A stretch of DNA of 5,028 bases from Erysipelotrichaceae bacterium (GCA_030533035.1 JAUNJW010000166.1:1-5028), one strand, 5' to 3'; shown: positions 1-5,020, numbered from the stretch's first letter. Numbers and translations: made by a program. The notes: generated from the letters alone by a model not told the origin.

Positions 1-2
1 AA

Positions 3-311
3 ATGATGCTCATACGGAGGGGTTGGACGGACTATACGATCGCCCATCTCAACACGCCGGATTTTATCGACGTGGCGCTTGTCGCCGTGAAGAAAGAGTA
101 TCAGGGACAGGGGTATCTGAGAAAACTGATGGCGGAACCGTTTGCGGAAGCAGACAAAAATCATATTCCCTGTATCCTGGATACAGATTCAGAGCATAAG
201 GCGGTCCGCTATGCACATGTCGGGATGCGGATCGAGCGGGACGCAGTACTTGCCAGCGGCCTGCATTTATACACGATGATTTACGAACCGGCAGAAAGGA
301 AGACAAAATGA
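3..311 (+). CDS. GNAT family N-acetyltransferase, C-terminal part (5' truncated by window edge)
   Basis: This is the C-terminal half of a Gcn5-related N-acetyltransferase, an enzyme fold that moves an acetyl group from acetyl-CoA to an amine; the substrate cannot be read from sequence. The visible part has the motif A strand and pyrophosphate loop: hydrophobic VALVAV, then EYQGQGYLRKLM (residues about 24-43), matching the Q/R-x-x-G-x-G/A signature. The later segment ILDTDSEHKAVRYAHVGMRI fits motif B, where such enzymes often read 'Y.. .GF'. About 102 residues are visible against a usual 150-200 or more, and the N-terminal strands are missing. The ATG at position 3 is therefore probably an internal methionine, with the true start upstream of the window. 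The TGA stop shares ATGA with the start of the next gene, implying one operon. The fold is fairly sure; the function is unknown. Confidence 0.8.
   Translation: MMLIRRGWTDYTIAHLNTPDFIDVALVAVKKEYQGQGYLRKLMAEPFAEADKNHIPCILDTDSEHKAVRYAHVGMRIERDAVLASGLHLYTMIYEPAERKTK
295..310 (+). promoter_or_regulatory. Ribosome binding site and ATGA stop-start overlap
   Basis: AAAGGA at 295-300 lies 7 nt before the ATG at 308, inside the end of the acetyltransferase gene. The stop TGA (309-311) and start ATG (308-310) share bases. This supports 308 as the start of the PARG-like gene and suggests translational coupling of the two products. Confidence 0.75.
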
Positions 312-1150
312 GAGAAAGAAAAATTGAACAGCTGAAGGAAATCCTGGCGGCTTTTGAAACAGGAACCTATCAGACGGACAGCGGAACTGCGCATGTCAGG
401 CTGAGTGAAGAACAGATCTTTCAGGCTGAAGTATTCCTTCCCGGCAGGATTGCATATCTGACCCCGGAGAATACCGTGACAGAGAAAAACGGGCAGTGTG
501 TCTTCTCGTGCAGAAATACTGACTCCTATGCGATGGCGATGGAAATGCTGGAAAACAATCCTGATGAGCCTGTTCTTGTGCTCAATCTCGCCAACCCGGT
601 CAATCCCGGCGGCGGAGTCAGAAGGGGCGCTGCCGCCCAGGAGGAAGACCTTTGCCGCAAGAGCTCGCTGCTGCTGAATCTCGAAGGAGAACAGGCGCTG
701 CCGTATTACGCGTACAACCGGTCCCTGAATACGTATATGGGCTCCGACGCGGTCATTATTTCACCCTATGTGGAAATCATACGCGATCCCTCCGGCAGGC
801 TGTTTTCACCGTCTGTCATCGTTTCGGTCATGACCTGTGCGGCGCCGATGATCCGCTATGGACTTGAAGGAATGACAAAAGAAGAATACAACCATATGCT
901 TTACAGAAGAATTGAAGGCATGCTGAAATGCGCTGCCGCGAAAGGTTACAGAAGACTGGTTCTTGGCGCATTCGGATGCGGGGCATTTGCCAATGACGCC
1001 GCTGATGTCGCCCCGGTATTTAAGGAAGTCTTTGACCGCTTTGACTTCGGCGCCAGGACAGATGAACTGTTTGATGAAATCGTCTTCGCTGTTCTCTGCA
1101 CGCGTGACCTGTACAACTACAATGTTTTTTCTGAATATTTCGGCAGGTAA
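308..1150 (+). CDS. PARG-like macrodomain protein (TIGR02452-type, microbial poly(ADP-ribose) glycohydrolase fold)
   Basis: The 280-residue product fits the usual length of the bacterial PARG-like TIGR02452 family, predicted to hydrolyse ADP-ribose linkages or bind ADP-ribose in the cytoplasm. The diagnostic signature GGG-X7-QEE is intact: G101-G103 and Q111-E112-E113, within a context of NLANPVNPGGGVRRG. In characterised PARGs the second Glu of QEE is catalytic, so the enzyme looks active. An N-terminal helical segment (about 1-40) precedes the macrodomain. A second conserved loop, VLGAFGCGAFAND (218-230), matches the phosphate-binding loop near the C-terminus of macrodomains. No signal peptide or membrane segment is seen. 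Bacterial members are known from ADP-ribose metabolism, phage-defence and toxin-reversal settings, but no ADP-ribosyltransferase or toxin is visible here, so the substrate is open. The gene overlaps the acetyltransferase by 4 nt and is likely co-transcribed with it. Confidence 0.88.
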   Translation: MRERKIEQLKEILAAFETGTYQTDSGTAHVRLSEEQIFQAEVFLPGRIAYLTPENTVTEKNGQCVFSCRNTDSYAMAMEMLENNPDEPVLVLNLANPVNPGGGVRRGAAAQEEDLCRKSSLLLNLEGEQALPYYAYNRSLNTYMGSDAVIISPYVEIIRDPSGRLFSPSVIVSVMTCAAPMIRYGLEGMTKEEYNHMLYRRIEGMLKCAAAKGYRRLVLGAFGCGAFANDAADVAPVFKEVFDRFDFGARTDELFDEIVFAVLCTRDLYNYNVFSEYFGR

Positions 1151-1211
1151 ATGATTTTCTGTGCGGGTTTTTATGATCTGAAGCGAATAAATGACTGAGC
1201 GCAAAAAGCGC

Positions 1212-1217
1212 AGGAGG
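1212..1217 (+). promoter_or_regulatory. Strong Shine-Dalgarno AGGAGG that fixes the DUF5688 start
   Basis: AGGAGG ends 6 nt before the ATG at 1224. The longer reading from the ATG at 1191 would place this site inside the gene and add an arginine/lysine-rich 11-residue leader with no ribosome binding site of its own. The start at 1224 is preferred. A short GCGC-A5-GCGC hairpin (1199-1211) abuts the site and could weakly influence access. Confidence 0.85.
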
Positions 1218-1223
1218 TTATTT

Positions 1224-2105
1224 ATGAACAAAGAATCAGCCGCTTCACTCATTGCACAGGTTATCAGCAATCTTGAAAAACTTCTTGAACCCGACGGGTT
1301 TTCCGTCTCTCTTTCCCGGGTGGAAAAACTGACATCCTCATATGATTCCGTGCAGTTTTTCAAAGAAGCTGAGAAATGGGGCTTCAATATTCCCCGTGAC
1401 ACGCTGATCAGTCTTTATGAGAAGGAAAACCAGAGCCCGGAAGAGATCGCTGCCGGACTCGCGGAATTTGCCAGGAACCAGAAGTTCAGGGCCAACGCTG
1501 AAACATTCATGGACTTTGACGGAATCCGCTCATCGCTCTTTATCCGTCTTTCCGATACGGAACGCAGCCGGCAGGTTCTTGAACATGTTCCCCATAAGGA
1601 GATTGACGGTCTTTCTGTCACCGCCCACATCCTGGTCCCGGCTGAAGACTGCTTTGCCAGCTCCATCGTCACCGGGACACTGCTGGAGAAATACGGCATC
1701 AGCGAAGAAGAGCTCTTTGACGCAGCCATGCAGAACAGCGCGCGGATCCTGCCGGCAGAAATCAGACCGCTTTCCGATGTCATCGGATGCGGATCCCTGT
1801 CACCGACCGGAAAGGGGATTGTGGTGACCAATACCAGGAAAGTCAACGGGGCTTCAGCGATTCTCTATCCCGGGATTCTGGAACAGCTCAGCGATATGGT
1901 TCAGGAGGATTTCTATATCTTCCCGTCTTCCATCCATGAAATGATTGTCTTTCCTTGCAGCGCCATGAGCTCTGACAAGGCTGCCTGCCGGATCCTGCAT
2001 GACGCCAACCGCTGCGCTGTCAGCGAGGAAGACTGGCTGAGCGATACTCTCTACATGTACAGCAGGGAAGCAGGCCGGATCCGCCGGGTCGCTGAAACTG
2101 AATAA
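1224..2105 (+). CDS. DUF5688 family protein, function unknown
   Basis: The product is 293 residues, soluble, with no signal peptide or membrane helix. I recognise the DUF5688 pattern: a central segment FIRLSDTERSRQVLEHVP (106-123) corresponding to the family's 'R..N.E.N..LL...P' strand, then GASAILYPGILEQLSD (209-224), the hallmark DFYIFPSSIHEMIVFP (229-244), and the C-terminal VSEEDWLSDTLYMYSRE (266-282). No catalytic motif is obvious; the conserved SSIHE is the most enzyme-like element, but no reaction has been assigned to it that I know of. Family members are frequent, often in several copies, in Lachnospiraceae genomes. A 73-bp spacer without a convincing promoter or terminator separates it from the PARG-like gene, so it may be read through from that operon. 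The terminator at 2114-2146 closes the unit. The family call is good; the role is unknown. Confidence 0.82.
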   Translation: MNKESAASLIAQVISNLEKLLEPDGFSVSLSRVEKLTSSYDSVQFFKEAEKWGFNIPRDTLISLYEKENQSPEEIAAGLAEFARNQKFRANAETFMDFDGIRSSLFIRLSDTERSRQVLEHVPHKEIDGLSVTAHILVPAEDCFASSIVTGTLLEKYGISEEELFDAAMQNSARILPAEIRPLSDVIGCGSLSPTGKGIVVTNTRKVNGASAILYPGILEQLSDMVQEDFYIFPSSIHEMIVFPCSAMSSDKAACRILHDANRCAVSEEDWLSDTLYMYSREAGRIRRVAETE

Positions 2106-2113
2106 TGCCTGAT

Positions 2114-2146
2114 GACCGGAAATTAAGATTTCCGGTTTTCTGTTTT
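2114..2146 (+). terminator. Rho-independent terminator after the DUF5688 gene
   Basis: A 9-bp perfect stem, ACCGGAAAT (2115-2123) with ATTTCCGGT (2128-2136), closes a 4-nt TAAG loop and is followed by TTTTCTGTTTT. It starts 10 nt after the TAA stop. It separates the upstream operon from the GyrI-like gene. Confidence 0.88.
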
Positions 2147-2161
2147 GGAAATGCTGAGAGA

Positions 2162-2192
2162 TGTATAAAGCATCCGTCCGCTCTGCTATGAT
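2162..2192 (+). promoter_or_regulatory. Possible promoter of the GyrI-like gene (extended -10)
   Basis: TGCTATGAT (2184-2192) is an extended -10 with a good TATGAT hexamer, lying 49 nt before the start codon and just after the upstream terminator. The best -35 candidate, TGTATA (2162-2167), is weak and gives a 19-bp spacer. Elongated spacers are typical of MerR-family activated promoters, but no dyad operator is evident here. Confidence 0.5.
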
Positions 2193-2228
2193 GGGTGTAC
2201 AGAAACAGTGAGCCGGCAGGATACCGCC

Positions 2229-2234
2229 GGGGAG
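2229..2234 (+). promoter_or_regulatory. Shine-Dalgarno GGGGAG supporting the ATG at 2242
   Basis: GGGGAG lies 7 nt before the ATG at 2242, the usual distance. The alternative TTG at 2236 would leave only 1 nt of spacing, so the ATG is chosen. Confidence 0.75.
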
Positions 2235-2241
2235 ATTGAAT

Positions 2242-2877
2242 ATGGCATTTGATTTTAAGAAAGAATACAGAGAGTTTTATCTTCCGCCCGCAAAACCGGA
2301 AATCATTGAGATTCCCTCCATGAACTTCATCGCTGTCAGAGGCACCGGGGATCCCAACGAAGAGGACAGTGAATACAAGCAGTCCATCGAGCTGCTGTAC
2401 GGGATTGCCTATACGATCAAGATGTCCAAAAAGACGGATTACCGGATGGAAGGATATTTTGACTATGCCGTGCCGCCGCTGGAAGGATTCTGGGTGCAGG
2501 CGGGAATCAATGGAATGGATTACTCCCGCAAGGATCTGTTTGAATTCATCTCCGTGATCCGTCTGCCTGATTTTGTCAGGAAAGAAGACGTTGAGTGGGC
2601 AAAGGCAGAAGCTGCCCGGAAAAAGAAAAAGGATTTCTCAAAAGTGGAGTTTATGACCTTTGCCGAAGGCCTCTGCGTGCAGTGCATGCATATCGGACCG
2701 TATGACACGGAACCGGCCACAGTGGAAATGATGGACAGGCTGATCGATGCACAGGGATATGAGAATGATTTCAGCGATCTGCGCAGACACCATGAGATTT
2801 ACCTTTCTGACGCCAGGCGGACAGCACCGGAGAAACTGAAAACAGTCATCCGCCATCCCATCCGAAAAAAAGCATGA
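2242..2877 (+). CDS. GyrI-like domain-containing protein (stand-alone small-molecule-binding domain)
   Basis: The 211-residue product matches the stand-alone GyrI-like (SAV2460-like, COG4832-type) family, a SHS2-module fold with a hydrophobic ligand pocket. Conserved landmarks are the N-terminal FKKEYREFYLPPAKPEIIEIP (5-25), PSMNFIAVRGTGDPN (25-39), PPLEGFWV (78-85), the strand CVQCMHIGPYDTEPAT (145-160), and the C-terminal signature HHEIYLSDARRTAPEKLKT (183-201) ending in VIRHPI. No DNA-binding domain is fused, unlike MerR/AraC-type regulators carrying this module. From memory of the literature, some stand-alone members (such as Listeria Lin2189) hydrolyse cyclopropanoid genotoxins, with an essential Glu in the pocket; E185 in HHEIYLSD and E81 in EGFW are candidates. 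Whether this protein does so cannot be read from sequence. It appears to be a single-gene unit between a terminator and a hairpin. Confidence 0.88.
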   Translation: MAFDFKKEYREFYLPPAKPEIIEIPSMNFIAVRGTGDPNEEDSEYKQSIELLYGIAYTIKMSKKTDYRMEGYFDYAVPPLEGFWVQAGINGMDYSRKDLFEFISVIRLPDFVRKEDVEWAKAEAARKKKKDFSKVEFMTFAEGLCVQCMHIGPYDTEPATVEMMDRLIDAQGYENDFSDLRRHHEIYLSDARRTAPEKLKTVIRHPIRKKA

Positions 2878-2886
2878 AAATGACAG

Positions 2887-2927
2887 ACAGGCAGCCGCTT
2901 TGGCTGCCTGTTATAAACTGTTCTTTT
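2887..2927 (+). terminator. Probable terminator after the GyrI-like gene
   Basis: A 10-bp perfect stem, ACAGGCAGCC (2887-2896) with GGCTGCCTGT (2902-2911), closes a 5-nt loop and starts 9 nt after the stop codon. The tail TTATAAACTGTTCTTTT is only partly T-rich, so strength is uncertain. Confidence 0.65.
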
Positions 2928-2948
2928 AACCGGTGATTGAAGAACAGT
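2917..2948. repeat. 9-bp inverted repeat ACTGTTCTT / AAGAACAGT
   Basis: ACTGTTCTT (2917-2925) is perfectly complementary to AAGAACAGT (2940-2948), with 14 nt between them that include the palindrome ACCGGT. There is no T-run after either arm, so it is not an obvious terminator. It may be an operator or a remnant structure upstream of a gene displaced by the insertion element. Confidence 0.5.
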
Positions 2949-3007
2949 ATAAGCTTCTGTCAGCCGGGCGGTTCCTGACTCCGGTCCGCAGTGATACAAT
3001 ACATCAC

Positions 3008-3200
3008 GTGAACCTCCCCGCCTAAATGCTTAGCACTATAGACGGGGCTTCCAAGGCACCTGCGGTGCCAGGGACTTTCGTCTGAATACTGATACGGTTA
3101 ATACCCAGCGGAGGCAGAACGAATCTTGCCTGACCCGGTATCACCAACAATACCCAGACTTATGTCGGGGTTACTTACTGATTACGGCATCGATATGCCA
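3008..3200 (-). ncRNA. Putative omega RNA (reRNA) guide scaffold at the tnpB end
   Basis: In IS200/IS605 elements the TnpB guide RNA is transcribed from the 3' end of tnpB through the right end, with the guide copied from flanking DNA. Here the - strand beyond the tnpB stop (3170 down to 3008) is 163 nt of non-coding, structured sequence. Visible hairpins (+ strand coordinates) are GGCACC-TGC-GGTGCC (3055-3069), GGTAT/ATACC (3137-3141 with 3150-3154), CCC-A-GAC/GTC-G-GGG (3153-3170), and the terminal CCCCG/CGGGG stem (3016-3047). The scaffold would end at TTCAC and the guide would begin GTGATGTATTG. The 5' limit, set here at 3200 inside tnpB, is a guess. The call rests on position and structure, not on a covariance match. 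Confidence 0.5.
3016..3047. repeat. Subterminal palindrome at the tnpB-side end of the IS
   Basis: CCCCG (3016-3020) pairs with CGGGG (3043-3047). Inside, CTAA (3022-3025) can pair with TTAG (3030-3033). The 3' arm contains CTATAGACGGGG (3036-3047), nearly identical to the motif at the other end and in the same orientation. This is the expected TnpA recognition hairpin next to the right-end cleavage site. Confidence 0.7.
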
Positions 3201-4493
3201 TAAGTCAGCCAGTACCCTTCGGGTTCCACTCCCGGTCTCAGGGACTTCTGCCATGAGACCCGGTAATTCATTATGAAGCTCACGGATAAAATACCGTGCG
3301 CCTATGTTGTAACTTGCGTTCAGATCACAGTTGTACATTTTCCCGCCTGTAAACTGACACATGTTATACGGAGTGCCTTCTTTGACTGCTTTTCCTCTTT
3401 TTACAATCCCGCTGCCGTCATAGGCAAGCTTTGATGTGTTCCAGGCATTCACATGGGATATCCTCATACCATATTTGTGTGCTAAGGATTCTGCTGTCTT
3501 CTGGATATCCCTGTGTCTCCACATGGCCAGCTTCTGTTTCTTTGATCCTCTCTTCTTTCCTCTTGTGTCGAGATGCTCAAAGACGATCACATCACAGTGA
3601 TTTTCTCTGGCATACTCAACGATCCTGTTTGCCGCAAGTTTTGCGTGATTCACGTTTCTTCTTTTGGCGACTGACCATAATCTTCCGGTATCATGCGATC
3701 CATGCAGTCTCTGGAATACGGATATACGGTGTAAAGCATTATGTACAGAGTCTTTCTCTCTTGCACAGCTGATAAACTTTCTGGCAAGGACAGTGCCATG
3801 TACATTCATGACAGAACATACCGCGTCCGTATTGATTCCAAGGTCCACAGCACAGATTAACCGCTCACTCAAAGGAGCTGAGGATAACTCAACTCTCTCT
3901 GTTATTGTGAATCTCAGGAAGTAATGGCCTTTCGGTTTTCTTTCGATGACAGGTGAAGAAACAGTACAGAAAGGATTCTCACTGATTCTTTTCTTTAAGT
4001 ACTTCAGATCTGTTTTCTTAAGAGTGATCTCTCTCCACACCCAGTCATTGTCAGCGAACACCTTGACAGCTGCTTTTCCGTCATCCATCCATAAGAACAT
4101 ATTCTTATTGTAAAAACAGGGACAGATATTCATATCCGTCCCCAGCCTTGGCTCAGTGCCTTTACAACCGTTTTCTTCCCATAGCTTATGATTGCTCATC
4201 CAGGAAGAAACAGCTCCGATCGCATGCGTGATCGCTGACCTGCGGAAATAGGACGGAAACTTATAGAATTCTTTATCGAAATCATAAACAGCTTTGTGAT
4301 TCTTTGTGCTGTGCACAAGATGCTCAATAAACTGCTGCTGATAATTGGAACCGGAAATCTTTTCCAGTTCCTCATAATGATCTCTGACAGGTGTAATCAG
4401 ATACTCCACTGCCTTACGATAAAGAAGAACGGTATTCTTTACCGTTCCGAGGCTGTTTCTGAATTCGACGGAATAACTGGATGTGAGATGCAT
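3171..4493 (-). CDS. tnpB: TnpB, IS200/IS605-family RNA-guided RuvC-like nuclease, zinc-finger-degenerate variant
   Basis: The 440-residue product is full length for TnpB, the accessory nuclease that uses an element-encoded guide RNA to cut DNA beside a short target-adjacent motif and so favour retention of the element. The N-terminal recognition/wedge part covers about 1-205. The RuvC core has D217 (AVDLGIN), E306 (DVIVFEHLD) and D390 (YNCDLNASYNIG), so the catalytic triad is intact. The bridge-like basic stretch RGKKRGSKKQ (311-320) follows RuvC-II. The usual CxxC...CxxC zinc ribbon between RuvC-II and RuvC-III is missing: at the expected first CxxC the protein reads NTSKLAYDGSG (352-362), and only C379 and C389 remain. 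The start is M at 4493 because AGGAG (4501-4505, - strand) lies 7 nt upstream; a longer reading from 4523 lacks such a site. The stop is next to the putative omega RNA. Divergent from tnpA. Confidence 0.9.
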   Translation of the reverse strand: MHLTSSYSVEFRNSLGTVKNTVLLYRKAVEYLITPVRDHYEELEKISGSNYQQQFIEHLVHSTKNHKAVYDFDKEFYKFPSYFRRSAITHAIGAVSSWMSNHKLWEENGCKGTEPRLGTDMNICPCFYNKNMFLWMDDGKAAVKVFADNDWVWREITLKKTDLKYLKKRISENPFCTVSSPVIERKPKGHYFLRFTITERVELSSAPLSERLICAVDLGINTDAVCSVMNVHGTVLARKFISCAREKDSVHNALHRISVFQRLHGSHDTGRLWSVAKRRNVNHAKLAANRIVEYARENHCDVIVFEHLDTRGKKRGSKKQKLAMWRHRDIQKTAESLAHKYGMRISHVNAWNTSKLAYDGSGIVKRGKAVKEGTPYNMCQFTGGKMYNCDLNASYNIGARYFIRELHNELPGLMAEVPETGSGTRRVLADLWHIDAVISK

Positions 4494-4500
4494 AGGATAA

Positions 4501-4517
4501 CTCCTGCACATATTATA
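4501..4517 (-). promoter_or_regulatory. tnpB ribosome binding site, with a TATAAT just upstream
   Basis: On the - strand AGGAG (4505 to 4501) is 7 nt before the ATG at 4493 and decides that start. TATAAT (4517 to 4512) is a perfect -10 hexamer, but it would start transcription at about 4505, giving an unusually short leader. The nearest -35-like TTCACA (4543 to 4538) is 20 bp away. The ribosome binding site is firm; the promoter is doubtful. Confidence 0.5.
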
Positions 4518-4527
4518 TAACATTTAG

Positions 4528-4536
4528 TGGTATAGT
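4528..4536 (+). promoter_or_regulatory. Possible tnpA promoter, extended -10
   Basis: TGGTATAGT matches an extended -10 (TGN plus TATAGT), 20 nt before the tnpA start. No clear -35 is seen. It lies back-to-back with tnpB signals in the 63-bp divergent spacer. The ribosome binding site for tnpA would be AAAGG (4542-4546), 10 nt from the ATG, and weak. Confidence 0.35.
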
Positions 4537-4556
4537 ATGTGAAAGGTATCTGAAAC

Positions 4557-4964
4557 ATGAAAAAAGATCAGTTATATTATAAAAACAGACATTCTGTCTA
4601 CTTTCTTCAATATCATTTAGTTGTAGTCACAAAATACAGACATCCGGTCATTACAGGTGATTTAAAGGACCGCTTAATTGAAATCAGCCATTCAATCATC
4701 GATTCTGACTGGAAATGCAGGATCCTGGAGATTAACAGTGACCGGGATCATATCCATATCCTGTTTGAAGCACCGCCACAGGTGCAGCCATCCAGACTTA
4801 TTAACAATTATAAAACTGTTACCTCAAGACTTATACGCAAAGAATTCCAGGATTTCTTAAAACCATATTACTCGAAACCTTTCTTCTGGAGTGACAGCTA
4901 CTTTATCTGTACTGTTTCAGACAGAACAGAAGAAATGATAAGACACTACATACAAAACCAGTAA
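4557..4964 (+). CDS. tnpA: TnpA, IS200/IS605-family Y1 HUH transposase
   Basis: The 135-residue product has the normal length of IS200/IS605 TnpA, a dimeric single-strand DNA transposase that recognises subterminal hairpins and cuts by forming a 5'-phosphotyrosine link. The N-terminal YFLQYHLVVVTKYRHPV (15-31) is the family's first strand. The HUH metal-binding motif is H65-I-H67 in SDRDHIHIL. The C-terminal helix holds the catalytic tyrosine, Y131 in IRHYIQNQ, after the conserved WSDSYFICTVS (111-121 region). All catalytic residues are present, so the protein looks active. The ATG at 4557 is the first possible start, as an in-frame TGA lies at 4551. The gene is visibly richer in A+T than the left-hand genes, fitting a mobile origin. 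It is divergent from tnpB. Confidence 0.95.
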   Translation: MKKDQLYYKNRHSVYFLQYHLVVVTKYRHPVITGDLKDRLIEISHSIIDSDWKCRILEINSDRDHIHILFEAPPQVQPSRLINNYKTVTSRLIRKEFQDFLKPYYSKPFFWSDSYFICTVSDRTEEMIRHYIQNQ

Positions 4965-4969
4965 ATAAG

Positions 4970-5020
4970 AGCGGCTAACCCCTCCTGAACCTTTCGGCTA
5001 TAGAAGGGGTCTGCGCCGCT
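4970..5020. repeat. Subterminal palindrome at the tnpA-side end of the IS
   Basis: A two-part stem: outer AGCGGC (4970-4975) with GCCGCT (5015-5020), and inner ACCCCT (4978-4983) with AGGGGT (5005-5010). The apical part, read on the - strand, contains AGCC-GAAA-GGTT, a small stem with a GNRA-type loop. The 3' inner arm carries CTATAGAAGGGG (4998-5009), the twin of the motif at 3036-3047. It begins 6 nt after the tnpA stop and may also slow transcription, although no T-run follows. Confidence 0.7.

Larger units (their letters stand above)
3008..5020. mobile_element. IS200/IS605-family insertion sequence (IS605-type, divergent tnpA and tnpB)
   Basis: The element carries a Y1 HUH transposase gene (tnpA, + strand) and a TnpB gene (- strand) reading away from each other, the IS605 layout. 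Both ends have subterminal imperfect palindromes, not inverted terminal repeats, and no target-site duplication is seen, as expected for this family. The left boundary is placed at GTGAA (3008-3012; TTCAC on the - strand), 3 nt outside the palindrome, resembling a right-end cleavage site. By this logic the canonical right end (tnpB side) is at the left of the window and the canonical left end (tnpA side) is at 5010-5028. The outer edge there is uncertain by about 10 nt and could lie past the window. Both genes are intact, so the element may be active. Confidence 0.8.

Noticed and set aside
1191..1223. Upstream ATG extending the DUF5688 protein by 11 residues
   Set aside because: The AGGAGG at 1212-1217 fits the ATG at 1224; the extension is Arg/Lys-rich and unlike the family.
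1151..1223. TATGAT at 1172-1177 as a promoter for the DUF5688 gene
   Set aside because: No -35 at a workable distance and no extended TG, so support is too weak to list.
806..1402. 198-residue open frame on the - strand
   Set aside because: It runs antisense across the PARG-like gene end and the DUF5688 start, has no recognisable domain or ribosome binding site, and both + strand genes are well supported.
1415..1846. Overlapping open frames on both strands inside the DUF5688 gene
   Set aside because: Low-complexity Ser/Arg/Pro-rich shadow translations with no domain.
2236..2241. TTG start for the GyrI-like gene
   Set aside because: It leaves only 1 nt after the Shine-Dalgarno site, while the ATG 6 nt later has ideal spacing.
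3431..3924. Two + strand open frames antisense to tnpB
   Set aside because: Shadow translations of a strongly supported tnpB reading frame, with no start signal.
4494..4523. Longer tnpB start at 4523
   Set aside because: No ribosome binding site precedes it, whereas AGGAG lies 7 nt before the ATG at 4493 and the shorter start matches typical TnpB N-termini.
4970..5020. Classical terminator for tnpA
   Set aside because: The stem is long and interrupted with no T-run after it, and its twin motif at the other end fits a transposase recognition hairpin better.
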